Of a DNA stretch of 64,000 nucleotides, positions 46,569 to 59,669 are shown piece after piece. Position numbers and translations under genes: made by a program. Source of the DNA: Gordionus sp. m RMFG-2023 (taxonomy: Eukaryota > Nematomorpha > Gordioida > Chordodea > Parachordodidae); NCBI RefSeq assembly GCF_954871325.1, contig NC_088776.1, positions 15,624,052 to 15,688,051 of the forward strand, read 5' to 3'. The stretch's first letter is position 1; every line of letters starts with the position of its first letter. The notes under the pieces were generated by a model. The model made no database searches and had not been told where the DNA came from. It was given only the letters and a program-made list of their open reading frames with translations.

Positions 46569-48100
46569 TCAATTTTTAAGGCAAATAGTTTTTCTTTTAT
46601 ATGACATGCGATTTTTTGACAACAAATTAGTTCCAACTGAGAAAAGCCTTTCACAAGCAGTTGATGCTCCTTGTATATATAAGTAATCCCTTACCATTTT
46701 CGAGAGTATGGGGATTAGATATGCATTAACCTTCCACCACATTATGAGTCAGTATCACTCTTTGCTCTTAGCTCACTCAGATAAAAATCTATTTCACACT
46801 GTTTGTTTGAGTTATAATTATCCGCTTATAAAATAAATCATATTTATTTAAATGGGGGATAAATTAAATACCTGTTTAGCTGTTATAAATCTCTTTAAAT
46901 TTGTCCGTTAACATGGATATATCAATATCATAATCAGCAAATATTAATTTAAAATACTCCAATTTAAGCCTGGGATCTAATATTGTGGTTATTATTGCAT
47001 CAACAGCCGTTAAATTATAGTAGCCAAACAATTTCATATACTTCTTTAAAACTATTGTTAAAGGATTTATGGAAATAAGGTTTTCCATTTTTTAAGTGTT
47101 TTCAAGAATTATAATATAAGGTATAATCATATTATAAGTAGGATAATTATCCCCATATATATTTGTTTTAACTCCCAATCCTCCTATATGTTAAATATTA
47201 TTCCCTAATTGTAAATTAGTTTACCTCTGATGTTTGTTTTTCTTGAAGAATTTTAATATTAGTTTATTACTTAATTGACTTATTTTGTTATAGCAAGCTG
47301 TAGCAATAAGTCTCTTTCAATCGGTAGGTGTAATTCCACCTTATTTCACAATTTAATTTAGGTTTTCAAAAAATTTAAGGGGGGGAGGGAGTTTAGTACT
47401 ACATATATTTTTTAATTAATTTAATTTTTTAGGAGGATTAGAATCATTTTAAATGTTTCTTAGTTTTAAAATAGAAGCATCTAAAACTTTTAAAATTTCT
47501 TTAGTAAAATTATTTACATGGGCAGCATCGGATGTGCCCTATTTGTTAATGGATATTTTAAAGAAAATGTATCAATAAAGGTTTATTATTAGTTGCATTA
47601 TCCAAAGTTATAGTAAAATTTTTATTCCCCAAATTAAAATTTTTAGTTATTTTAACAAAGGTTTTAAAAATATTTTCACCTGAATGGGCTTCATTTATTG
47701 GAGCATCATTTAAAATTATGTTATTTACTTTGTGTTGGGTTAGTCCAAGTGTCAGATGAAAAATTAATCTGACTTTTATTCTTGGATATTATTTCCTTTA
47801 CCAATTGTTCTTCCTGCAAATGTATTATACATATGCATTTTAAGAGTATAAGAGCATATTGATTTTACAGAACAATCAAGGTCAGTTAAAAATCTTTTGT
47901 ATTAACAGTTTTAAAAGGTAAATTATTATTTACAAATAACTTTAGCAAGTTATCTTTAAAATTAATTTTTTAGATAAAGAAATTGGTGAAGTAGGCTTTA
48001 AAAAAATGTCAATTTTATTACCCTTTTACTGAAATGTGAATGCAACCTATTATAATGATTAATAAGGGGGAATGTTGTTTTCCTTTATATTTTATAATGC
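46569..48100 (-). pseudogene. hAT transposase relic, minus strand
   Basis: Reading right to left: ITLDNATNNK near 47600 (a DDE-region motif), HIRCC near 47530, then LDPRLKLEYFKLIFADY near 46940, and finally GASTACERLFSVGTNLLSKN and RMSYKRK with a stop at 46569. These are the standard hAT blocks in the right order. Frames change between blocks and stops are frequent. The ends of the element could not be set. Not close to the 9558 element; the dimerisation motif differs. Confidence 0.8.
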
Positions 48101-50887
48101 TCTTGCTGCAAAAGCCATTCACAATGACTTTACTTTGGTTTTTGGTAACAAATCAATTGTAAGGAATTTGTTAATTTTCTAACTTTTATGTTAATTTACA
48201 AATATTTTATGTTAATTTTCATAAAATATTCTTGATAAATTATAATAAAAGGGATATTAGTATAAATAGCTCTTGTTGTACAATAACATGTATGTTTCAA
48301 TTAAATATTTAGATATAAAAATTATTTTTAATAAAACTGCAATTCCACAACTATTTTGATATTTTATTTAATTCGCTAGCTTTTTCATATATAATATATT
48401 AATTTTCATATAATATATTTGATAGCTAATAATAAAAAGATATTTATACAAATACTAAGCAACTTCAAATAAATAATGTACAATACAATTTTAGCTTCAA
48501 ATCAACATTTTTTTTTACTGCTCAATATTATTTATATACTGCCCATTTTGATAAATTTAATGCCCAAAAATTAATAAATATTGCCCAAAAAATTAATTGA
48601 TGATAATAAAAATACTGTCCATTTTGATTACAGTGTTGTGATGATTTAATGAAACATGTTGACAACACTATAATTAACTGCCCAAAAATCATAGCCTTAA
48701 TCAAATAGGTATATTTAACAAGTTTGCCAAATTTTTGTGATCCTTCCCACAAAAATGACTTATTATTTTTTTTAAATATAAACTTTACTTTAAATTTTTT
48801 AGGTAAAGGGATTTAAAGATAACTATAAATATAGTGTAAACCTAATATTATTCTATATTATTTTAGGTCCAACCTAGCTAAAGTTTGGTAAAAAAAATGG
48901 GTGAAGTAAAGCCCTGCAAGTTGGCAAGTTTAGCTTTGGCCTAAAACTATTTTTGCTCTGGCTTATTGAGCCAAGCTGGGCTTGAGAGTAAAAAAAATTA
49001 AGCCAAGCTTAAAGAATATACAATATTATAGAAAATAGTATTTTCACTTCTTTTATTAAAATAAAATGATAAATAACAATTTACTGGGATTAGTACAAAT
49101 CAATTAATAATCTTTATTATTTTATAAAATGTTTAATATAAATTTTTTAATTACAAATTTTAGACCTGGTGAGGTTTGGCCTAAAATAAAATTTTAAGCC
49201 AGGATAGGTCCCAAAAATCGAATTTGTTGACCAAAGGCTTGTCAAAAGAGTGTAGGGGCAGAGGACGATGCTTTCCAACCCTCTGCCCCCTAGAAAAAGA
49301 TCTGATATAAATTTTCTGAATGTTCAAAATGTACAGAAATTTATGTTATTGATTAGAAAAAAAGACAGAATTTCTAATATGTAATTTTATATTTAAAAAT
49401 TCAGATGATAAATATATGAAATAATCACAAAAATATCTTGAGAAATATTGCAATTACATATAAACTGGTATTTGTTAGTAAAAAAAAATATATGCAATCT
49501 ATTTTGAATAACCAACTCAATTTATATTCTGAAGTAATACTTTCTATACAAATTTTTATAAGAAAATGGCAATTATTTGTTTGAGTGAAAATCGATATAG
49601 TAGTTAAAATATATTTTTAATATGTTAGTAAATAACTATTCAATTAGTATAGACTGCTTGAAATATCAAAAACTTCTTATTTTTTGGACTTAAAAACCTT
49701 GTGAATTTTTAAAACCAATAAATTAATATTTTACTCAAAAAATAAAATCTTACCAAAAATGCAAATAGACCCTCTTTTGGGAAAAAATTGAGGTTTAATA
49801 AATTGGCTATATCAAGGTTTTAATCAACACTAAAAGAGAGAAATAAAGAGGTATAATATTCTTCTACTGATTGTAATAATTGAACCTTGGATTGTTTTGA
49901 GTATATCATAGACCTGTAGACCTGACCCAAAATTCAGCCCACAAACATAACCCCTCCAGAATTTGTCAAAAAATAGTATGATTTAAAAAACCTGAGGTAA
50001 GTTTAAAAAATTTTAAAAATGAAATATCAGTACTGAATTGGGTCATTTTTAACAATAAATTTATTTATAAAAAGTTGGAGGAGCATTTAATATTCATTTA
50101 CTGTGCATATTTACCATTTACATTTGAAGACCTTTGCAGAATAGATCCAAATTTATTCAAAATAAAATATTAAAAAAGATTATCAAAAATAAAAATTTGG
50201 GCTAGGTCAATAAAATTTTTAAAAAAAAGCTTAAAAATAATTTATTTTTAAGAAGTAGGCTTCTGGAAATATCAAATTTACAGTTGCTTTGGTCTCAGCA
50301 ATTGATAATTAATTATGTTCTTCATATTTGCCAAATCATTTAAAGTTCTAAAATACTTTCCACAATTTCTATATCAACTAGAAGTATAAGAGATTGCATA
50401 AAATACTAGTATAATTAAATTATTTGTTGATAAATTCTAATGCAAAAAAATTATCTAGTAGAATAAGAAATTTTTTCAATCCCATTTTGTTGATAATAAA
50501 CTTTTCTAACTTTATACATGAAAGCTTTTTTCATGGGAGATTTACCCTCCTGCCAACCCTATCCTGACTATTTACATTAGTTTTAATTATCTGACTTTTA
50601 AACATTAAATAATGAGGCAAAATATTCAAAGCATTTGAATCATAAAAATAATTTTATTTTTTCAAAAATTAAAATAAAATTAATATATATATTAATCTAA
50701 AAATTCTATTTAAAAAATCTTTAATACAATTGAATTCATTTCTTTTGTAATTAGAAAATTAAAAATAATAGGAAATTACCTTTATAAGATATCACAATTC
50801 GGTTCACAGCTTTAAAATTTAAAAAAAAAATTTAAAAAATCAAAATGCAATATATGGATAGATACATATTTAGAGAGTGAGATTTTG
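48101..50887. other. Gene-free AT-rich stretch
   Basis: No recognisable gene. Patches near 48910-49240 (TTTGGCCTAAAA, GGCTTATTGAGCCAAGC) and 49905-49960 (TAGACCTGTAGACCTGACCC) resemble hAT subterminal sequence but no paired ends are found. Confidence 0.5.
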
Positions 50888-50892
50888 GGAAT

Positions 50893-51045
50893 TGTAATAA
50901 ATTAGTAAAATATTATTTATAGATATTATATATAAAAATAGAATAGAATATTCGAAAATTAATTAATATAAATTTGATGTTAGAAATAAATTGAAATATA
51001 AATTAGTAGTCGTATTGTTTATAATTAGTAGTCGGTATTACTACA
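50893..51045 (+). repeat. Left LTR of Gypsy fossil 1
   Basis: 153 bp, begins TGTAATAAATTAG and ends GTCGGTATTACTACA (TG...CA). By eye identical to the right LTR. It is unusually short for a Ty3/Gypsy LTR and contains an internal TTAGTAGTCG repeat. Confidence 0.95.
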
Positions 51046-54000
51046 AATGGCGAAGATAAATGGAGAAAATAATTCCTTAAATGGAGATAATAATTCCTTA
51101 AAGAGAAAATAATTCCTTAAATGGTGATTCAAAAAAAATAGCGGATTTATCTACGATTAAATTTGATAAATTCGAGTTGGACACTTCAATCCATAGATAT
51201 TTTTCTCAATGGGAAGTCAGTTTTCGGTTAAAAAACGTAAGCCCATCTGAATGTCAATATAAAGATATATTTTTAACATTTTTTGGCAATAAGAATATTG
51301 AGTTGGTGGACCGTTTTTGTTATCCTGATTTGATCGAAACTTTATCTTTTAAGGAAATTAAGTCAATATGTTTTAAACTATTTAAACCGACGTCAACAGC
51401 TTTTGCTGAAACCATAACTGAATTTGCAGATAAAATTAGAACAATTGGCAATCGTTGTCATTATCTTAATGATTTTGACGAGCGTTTACGTGATCAGTTT
51501 ATGGTTGGCAGGGAAATACCGGGATTGGAAAGAGATCTTAGAACTCTATATCCCGACGGTCTTGATAGAGATAATAATGTACTGACTTTTCAATTTATTA
51601 TTGATCTGGCATTAGCTTCTGAGCGAGCAGATAAAGAAATGGCAAATATAAATATACCTGTTATTAATAAGATAAATGATAATAAAAAAAGAAATGATAA
51701 TGATAATGATAATGATAATAATTATAAACATCTAATTAAAACGACGACTACATTTGATAATAAATACAAATATAATAATGATAAAGATTATAATAAACTT
51801 AAATGTTATAAATGTGGTTTTATTCATAACCGAGAAGTGAGATGTCCAGCTACAAATGCGGCATGTAATAAATGTAAAAAAATTGGTCATTTTGCAGTTT
51901 GCTGTAAATTAAAGAATTTAAATTATATAAGAGTGTCATCAAGTGATTCTATTCATAATATTTGGAAGATTCAATAAAATCGAGAGAATCGAGCAAATCT
52001 AACTGCAGAGATAAATGGGTTAGATGTTGAATTTGATTTTGACACTGGTGCACAAGCGTCATTGATAGGAATTGATATATGGACAAGTATTGGGCAACCA
52101 AAAATTAGGCCAACCAGTCCATTGACTGCATATGGTGATCATCCGTTAGACGTTAAGGGCGAGATCCAAGTTAATGTTAGGATTGGATCACAGACAAGGA
52201 CCCTACCAGTGGTAATAATGAATATAACTGGGGTGCCTCTTTTCGGATTACCATGGATTATAGCATTCAATTTAGAAATGCCTCGTCAGGTTATGATTAA
52301 ACAAGTACGCAATTTGGTCAACAATATTGAAAAAGAAAAATGTTGCATAACACTAGATTCTAGAATTCGAGATTTGATTAATAAACATCAAGAAATTTTG
52401 ATGATAAGATGGGACATATACGTGATTTTGCAATGCGAATACATTTAAAGGATACCGCTGTACCAAGATCGTTTCCAGCCCGTAGGGTACCATTTCCACT
52501 TCGCAAAGCAATTGAAATGGAATTAGACCGATTAGTAGCTGCATGAATTATCGAAAAGATTGATTCGACTATAACCAGGGTACAGTGGTCAACGCCAACC
52601 GTAAATGTACGCAAGAGTAATGGCGATATTCGAATTTGTGCTGATTTCAAAGTTACACTCAATCCGTGTTTATTATATGACCATCATGTTATTCCTACCT
52701 TAGACGATTTGTTAGAGAAAATCCAAGGTGGTGATAAATTTACCGTGATAGATCTGAAAGATGCGTATTTACAGATGGAAGTAGAATCGAAATCCCAGGA
52801 ACTACTAACGATAGTGACTCATAAGGGCTATTTCCGTTACCGACTATTTCTTTGGATTGGCAAGTGCACCAACTATATTTCAAAGATATATGGATGAGTT
52901 ACTAAAAGATTGCCAAATGACTGGTGTCTATTTAGATGACGTAATTATTTCTGGTCGAAATGATGAGGAGCACTTAAATAATTTGCGAATAGTGTTAGAC
53001 AGATTACATGCAGCAGGTCTTAAGGCGAAATTAACAAAAGTGAGATTTTTACAAAAATCGGTTTCATTTTTAGGGGTGATAATTGATAAATTCAGTATAC
53101 ATCCTAACCCGGAAAAGGTGAAAGCTATCCGAAATGCACCAAAACCTAAAAATATACAACAACTTAGATCTTTTCTAAGACTAGTTAATTATCATGAACG
53201 TTTTATTCGCAATCTACATTCTAAAGCGGCGCTATTACATAGATTAACGAGCGTGAAAGTACCTTGGCAGTGGTCGAAAGATGAACAAAATTCCTTCGAT
53301 GAGGTTAAGAAATTATTGTCATCCGAGGAAACGTTAATTCCTTATAAGGAGCAGTTGCCTATAATTTTGGAATGCGACGCATCTGATTCAGGATTAGGGG
53401 CTGTGTTGGTACATCAATTAGTAGACGGAAGGACAAAACCTATTTCATTCGCGTCACTTACTTTATTAGAATCAGAGAAACACTACGCTCCGATTGATAG
53501 AAGCTCGAGCACTTTTATTTGGTATTGAAAAATTTCATTCATTTATTTATGGTAGAAAATTTTTACTTCGAACTGATCATAAACCATTAGAGCGATTATT
53601 TGGGGAAAAACGCGATTTACCTAAAATTTCTAATAATCGTTTGACACGTTGGGTCTGGAAGATGGCTTCTTATGATTTTAAAATAGAATATAGACCTGGT
53701 AATAAAAATGTAATCGCCGACGCATTATCAAGGCTTCCGATATTAGACACGGAAGAGAATCAAGATTCTAAACATGCTTTGGATATTCGAAGTATTAATT
53801 TGGATGATATGCAATTGTCAGAAAATATTCTACGAAAAGAGTCGAAGCAAGATTTAATATTAAAAAAAGTAGCAATACATATTCATCAAAGTTGGCGGAA
53901 CTTTGATCGTCATAAAGATAAAGAAATAGTTAATTTTTATAATAGACGGGAAGAGCTTTCTGTCGATCGTGATATTATAGAATGGAATGGGAGATTGGTT

Positions 54001-55079
54001 ATTCCTAATAAATTAAGAAATGCAGTGTTAGGAATGATTCACCGGGGACATCTTGGGGAAAATATAATGAAATCTATTTTTAGATTGTATTGCTGGTGGC
54101 CCAGATGTGATGTTGATATAGAAAATTTTATCAAAATATGTTCTGGATGCCAGAAAAATAGACCTAGTATTCAAGAAGTACCTCTATATTCTTGGACTGT
54201 TGGGAAGGAATCTTGGGAGCGAATCCATATTGATTTTGCTGAACCAGTAGATTCGCGATATTGGCTAATAGGTGTCGATTCCTACTCCAAATGGTTAGAA
54301 GTTGATCTACTGCAAAATACCTCTGCTGCTGCTATGATAAAACGACTAAAAAAATGGTTTTCTAGGTTTGGAATACCCAAGTACATTGTGTCAGACAATG
54401 GACCACAATTCTTATCTGGGGAATTCCGTAGGTATTGTGATTTAAATAACATACGTCATATACGTTCGGTACCCTATCATCCAAAAACTAATGGATTAGC
54501 TGAACGTACAGTACGAACTTTGAAAGGTCCATATTATGCGCCGAGAGATTCAATTAGCGATCCCGAAGAAGCTATGACACAGGTTTTAACAACCTGTCGA
54601 TTGGGAGAGCATAGCTCCACAGGGAGATCTCTAAAATTATGTTTGGGAGGCAATTGAAAACAAGTCTGGATTGGATCCGACCAAATGCCGAACACGAAAT
54701 AGTAAGGGCCAATGATAAACAAAGCCTTCACCATGATTTACCTTCAAAGGAAAGAGAATTTGAAATCTCACAACCTATATGGTTAAATAATGAAAATACC
54801 AATGGTTGGAGAGAGGGAGTAATTAAAGAAAGAATAGGACTTTATTCTTATATTGTTGAATCTTCCGGGAAAACATTACGGAAGCATGCAGATCAGTTAA
54901 GAAATCGTTTAGTTATTTTAAATCATGAAAGTTCTTTGGAAGTTACAGAAATGGTTGTGCCAGTGAATGAAGCAAATACAAACACAAATACAAATACCAC
55001 ATTACGTTGTTCATCAAGAAACCGTAAACCTACAAAGAGGTTTATTGAAGAAATCTAACTTTAAAATGTTTGAAGGAAA

Positions 55080-55232
55080 TGTAATAAATTAGTAAAATAT
55101 TATTTATAGATATTATATATAAAAATAGAATAGAATATTCGAAAATTAATTAATATAAATTTGATGTTAGAAATAAATTGAAATATAAATTAGTAGTCGT
55201 ATTGTTTATAATTAGTAGTCGGTATTACTACA
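55080..55232 (+). repeat. Right LTR of Gypsy fossil 1
   Basis: 153 bp, same ends as the left copy; a purine stretch GAAGGAAA immediately before it can serve as the polypurine tract. Confidence 0.95.
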
Positions 55233-55237
55233 GGAAT

Positions 55238-55900
55238 TATATCTGAATCTGACCTAGGGTTGTTAATAGATATTCAATTAATACTTTTATTTGTCATATA
55301 ATATTGTTAGAACCTTAGTCCTCCCCCCACTCCCTGACCCTTAAAAATGTATGCATATATCTTAAACAGTAATTTGAAAGAAAGAATGTAAACGTTGATA
55401 TTTTTTATAAATCTATTCATTATAATTTATACATTTTTGGAAAAATAAATTTATAAATATATAAAATGAACCAAAAATGTTTTTTAATAAATGGAATATA
55501 AGCCAAAGATAAGTCTTAAGACAAATGTGAAATGTATTATAATTATTAATAATAGATCCATAAAATTACTAAATACTATAATATATCAGATATAATTTTT
55601 TATAAAGTGAATAATTTTAATTTATTTATATTAATTGTTGCATGTGCGCTATTATATATTTAAATACTTAAATAATTTATATTTAAAGTTCAGTGAAATT
55701 TATGTTTATATCTCAAGGCAACAAAATATATATATATATTAATATATATTTTCATTTTGTAATCACTTTTTTTTTCTTTCATGATAATAACTTGTTGTTT
55801 TCTTATTTTTAAAATAAATTATAAAAACATATTGGGAATTCCTCCGTTACTTATTAATACAATCACATACATTATTCTATTCTATTCGTATAATATTCAT
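55238..55900. other. Stretch between Gypsy fossils 1 and 2
   Basis: AT-rich sequence. It may include the left LTR of fossil 2, but I find no second copy to confirm this. Confidence 0.4.
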
Positions 55901-56464
55901 TATGGTGGAGGATAGGAATGATGTAAAGATCAAGGTATTATTGAAGACGTTGGATCTGAAATTTCTTGCGAAGAATATTATAGATGAAGCTACAAAAAAT
56001 ATAAATTATTCGAAACATTGGATAAAGAGATGGCTGTGAGTATCATGGATAACATTGATAATTTATCATATCAACAAATGAAAGATTTAGTACAAAAGAA
56101 AGTTGAAAAGAACAAGATCACGCATACTTTGGAGTTGTTCAATACAAAACCGGACAGACTTGAGTCTTCCAGAGAGTATTTCGATAGACTGAAAGGGTAT
56201 GGTTCGGGGCTCAATCCTGAATTTTTGTCGGTGCATTTTATGTTGAATTGTCGTAATGAAAAGCTAAAAACAAGGTTGATTGAAGAAAATACTACAGAGA
56301 TTAATATTATAGAGGACATTGTTGTCAAATTTCAATCGTTGGAGATCAATAATAATAAAATATATGTAGAGAAAGATTCTTGGAGAAGAGAGGATAGAAC
56401 CGATTGGCAAGACTGTTCGTCTTGGAAAGAGAACAAGCAAACTTTTAAGCAACAACAACAATTA

Positions 56465-56505
<41 letters not shown>

Positions 56506-59500
56506 ACAACAGCTGCAGCGACAACAACAGCAATTACAACATTTTCAAAAAGACGGAGATGATACAAACCCCTTATAATTTAAGGCCAAGAAATAAAATT
56601 AATTTTATTAATGATATTATGATTGACCTTCAAGTTAATAATTATGATTTTTCTTTTATGATAGATACTGGTTCTCCGGTGTCATCCTTGCCCATAAAAG
56701 AGTTTGAAAAGCTTACGAAGGATGAAGATGTGGAGTTGAAGAGTTGTTCGAATAAATTATTCTTTTATGAAGGGTCGCCTATCACAGTCATTAAAAGTTA
56801 TTATTGTAAGGTCAAATTTCTAAATACGATTATATATTTAGATTTTTATGTTTTGGAAGGGGAGGGACCACCTTTATGTGGTCTAGATTGGATCAAAGAA
56901 TTTGATTTGTTTAGATTTAATTTTGATTTTAATACTAAAGAGATAGGAGAAGGGTTAATTTTGTAACTTTTAACAATCCTTGTAAAAATAATAACAGATT
57001 TGATAGAGGGAATTTGGTTATGCAGTCAATGTTTATTAAAAAAAATTGTTATGATTTAATTATGATATTAATAAGTTAGTTAAAAGGTTTGATTGTGTTT
57101 TTAATAATAAAATAGGTAAAGTAAAACATTTAAAAATAAATATTTTGTTAAAAAATAATTTTAAACCAAGATTTTTGAAGGCCAGGAGAGTACCCGTTTG
57201 AATTAGAAGAAAGTTAGATAACATTCTAGAACAATGGTTTCAACAGGGCATAATAACCCCTGTTATATTTTCCCAATGGGCGACACCATTAGTTTTGGTT
57301 AAAAGGAAGGATAATGCTTTGAGAGTTTGTACTGATTTTAGGGTCACTGTTAATCCACAGTTAGAAAGGTTTGTATATCCGCTGCCAAGGATAAGTGACA
57401 TTATTGCTAAGGTCGGAAAAGGTAGATTATTTTCAAAAATAGACTTTTCCTCGGCTTATTTGCAAATACCTATTACTAAATAAACTTCCAAATTTTTAAC
57501 CGTTTCAACACATAAAGGTCTTTTTCAATTTAATAGATTACCTTTTGGACTTACAGTGTCGACTGCTTATTTCCAAAAGACCATGGATGAAAAATTTGCT
57601 GACATTAACGGGGTTATGTATTATTTAGATGATTAATTAATTTTTGGTAAGGATAAGGAAGATCATTTTAATATATTGAAAAAGCTATTTCAAAGAATGA
57701 TGGATTTTGGTTTGATTGGAAATATTAAAAAAAGTGAATTTTGCAAAGAGAGTATTAAATATTTAGGTTATTTGATAAGTGACAAAGGTATATAGCCAAT
57801 TAAAGAAAAGATTGATCCGATAAGTACTATGACTGAACCTAATAGTAAGAAAGAATTGCATTCGTGGTTGGGTCTGATGAATTATTATTCAAGGTTCAAA
57901 GGTTTTTCTAAATTGGCATCTAATTTATATGAATTGCTTAAAAAGGGTAAAAAAAATTATTGGGGAATTAATGAAAAAACTAGTTTTGATGAGATTAGAG
58001 AAAGATTGTGCAATGCACCAATTCTTGCACATTATGACAGAAGTAAAAATTTATTTATTTCTACTGATGCTTCTAATAAAGGTATGGGTGCTGTTTTATT
58101 TCATGTTGAAGAGGATGGTCTTGAAAAGCCGATTGAGTTTATGTCAAAAGCATGGAAGGGTGCTGAGAAAAGATATTCGATTATTGAGAAAGAAGGATTG
58201 TTGATTTTGTGGCTGTTAAGAAATGGAGGGAATATGTAATAGGGAGGAATTTTAAAATTTTTACGGATCATAAACCTCTAGTTAATTTGTTTGGAACAGA
58301 TCCGGTTAAACTTTACAATATGTCGCCAAGGCTACAGAAATGGGCTTTTTGTTTAGCCGGGTTTGATTTCGACATTAATTACAGGAGGGGTAAAGATCAA
58401 ATTATTGCTGATGGTTTATCTAGGTTAATAAAGGAAGATGTTATTTGTTTTTTTTAATATTGATAATGATTTAAATGACCAGAGAATTTTGAATAATTTA
58501 GATATGATAAGAAGAGAGACTGTGGAAGATTTAGAACTTATCAAAGTTAAACAATTTATTTTGAATGAAGCGAGAGATTTCACAAAGATTAAAGTATATA
58601 TGGAGCTAGGTAAGTTGTTGTTTATTAAAAATGATTGCATTTTTAAGGGAGAGCAGATTGTTATTCTCCAATCGCTAAGAAAAGAGATTCTAAATGTTCT
58701 TCATGAGGAACATATAGGTTTGTCTAGGATGATTGATATTATGGAAAGATATTTTTGGTGGCCCGGGGTTAAAAAAGACATCAAGGAAATAATTTTAGGT
58801 GTAATATGTGCATGTTAAATGCTCCAAAATTACCAAGGGTTAGAAATAATCATTGGGTAGATCCGAGCAAACCCTGGTATCGTATTTTTATTGATTTTTT
58901 TGGACCCATTAAGAATTATTATGGATTAGTAATAATTGATGGTACTCTCGATGGCTTGAGATTATCAAGGTTAAAAATATTACTACTAATACCACGATTA
59001 TGGTATTAAATAATATTTTTTCTAGATTTGGTTACCCCGTAGAGTTGGTTTCTGATAATGGACCAGCTTTTAGGTCGTATGATTTTAAAAAATTTTCTAT
59101 TAAAAAAGGGTATAACACATATATTTACTCCTGCATACCATCCGTCTTCAAATGGTATGAAAGAGCGGTACGCTCAGCTAAGGATATGATTTATAAATTA
59201 GGTGGTTGGGATGATAGGTTATTGGAAGAGATGTTATTGAATTATCGCAATACCACTCATTCAATAACCAAAACTTCACCTGCTTTTAGATTATTCGGCA
59301 GGGAACTAAGATAGAAATGGAGTTTTTTGAAGGACAGTGACTGTGATATGCGACCTAAAATTAAAAGAATAAAGTTCAGAGAATTAACATTTGGCAATTC
59401 TGTTTTTTTCAAAGTGGGCTCCAATCAAGAATGGTGTGTGGGGATTGCCATTGGGAGAATTAGTAACGTCATTTGGGAAATTCAGGTAGATGATAAGTTT

Positions 59501-59540
59501 CTCTTTGTTCATATTGATAACATTAGAAATTATTAATAGG
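55900..59540 (+). mobile_element. Ty3/Gypsy LTR retrotransposon fossil 2
   Basis: Gag-like region at about 55.9-56.6 kb with a long glutamine run, protease with DTG at about 56.6-57.0 kb, reverse transcriptase at about 57.2-57.8 kb, RNase H at about 57.9-58.4 kb, and integrase at about 58.6-59.5 kb. Not closely related to fossil 1: gag lacks zinc knuckles and pol differs throughout. Broken, with on the order of ten breaks. No LTR pair identified, so the age cannot be read from LTRs; the decay suggests it is older than fossil 1. A TGGTGGAGG near 55903 could be the primer site. Confidence 0.85.
56442..56540 (+). repeat. CAA/CAG microsatellite in gag of fossil 2
   Basis: Mixed CAA and CAG triplets encode about 30 glutamines with a few leucine and arginine codons. 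The mixture of two glutamine codons means it is not a pure triplet expansion. Confidence 0.9.
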
Positions 59541-59669
59541 AATATATTGCATTATATTTTTACTTTTTTATTGTTGGTTGCAAATATTAAAGCATCATTC
59601 ATATTCTATCTTTCCTAGTTGTGATAATTTTGATTAATAAGTTGCATTGTTAATATTGAAAATAATTCC

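Larger units (their letters stand above)
50893..55232 (+). mobile_element. Ty3/Gypsy LTR retrotransposon fossil 1
   Basis: 4340 bp with LTRs at 50893-51045 and 55080-55232 and 5 bp target duplications GGAAT (50888-50892, 55233-55237). Order of parts: gag at about 51.1-52.0 kb with two CCHC-type zinc knuckles, protease with DTGA at about 52.0-52.3 kb, reverse transcriptase with YLDD at about 52.4-53.3 kb, RNase H at about 53.3-53.8 kb, and integrase with an HHCC-type finger and catalytic core at about 54.0-54.9 kb. The pol order with integrase last defines Ty3/Gypsy. It is broken, with roughly five breaks in the coding part. LTRs look identical, so the insertion is recent. A TGG start for the primer site lies two bases after the left LTR. 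Confidence 0.93.

Noticed and set aside
48528-48752. 74-codon minus-strand open frame as a membrane protein
   Set aside because: Hydrophobic composition follows from AT-rich codons; no conserved motif and no start context.
55238-55900. Left LTR of Gypsy fossil 2
   Set aside because: I compared it with the sequence after 59540 and found no matching copy, so no LTR pair can be claimed.
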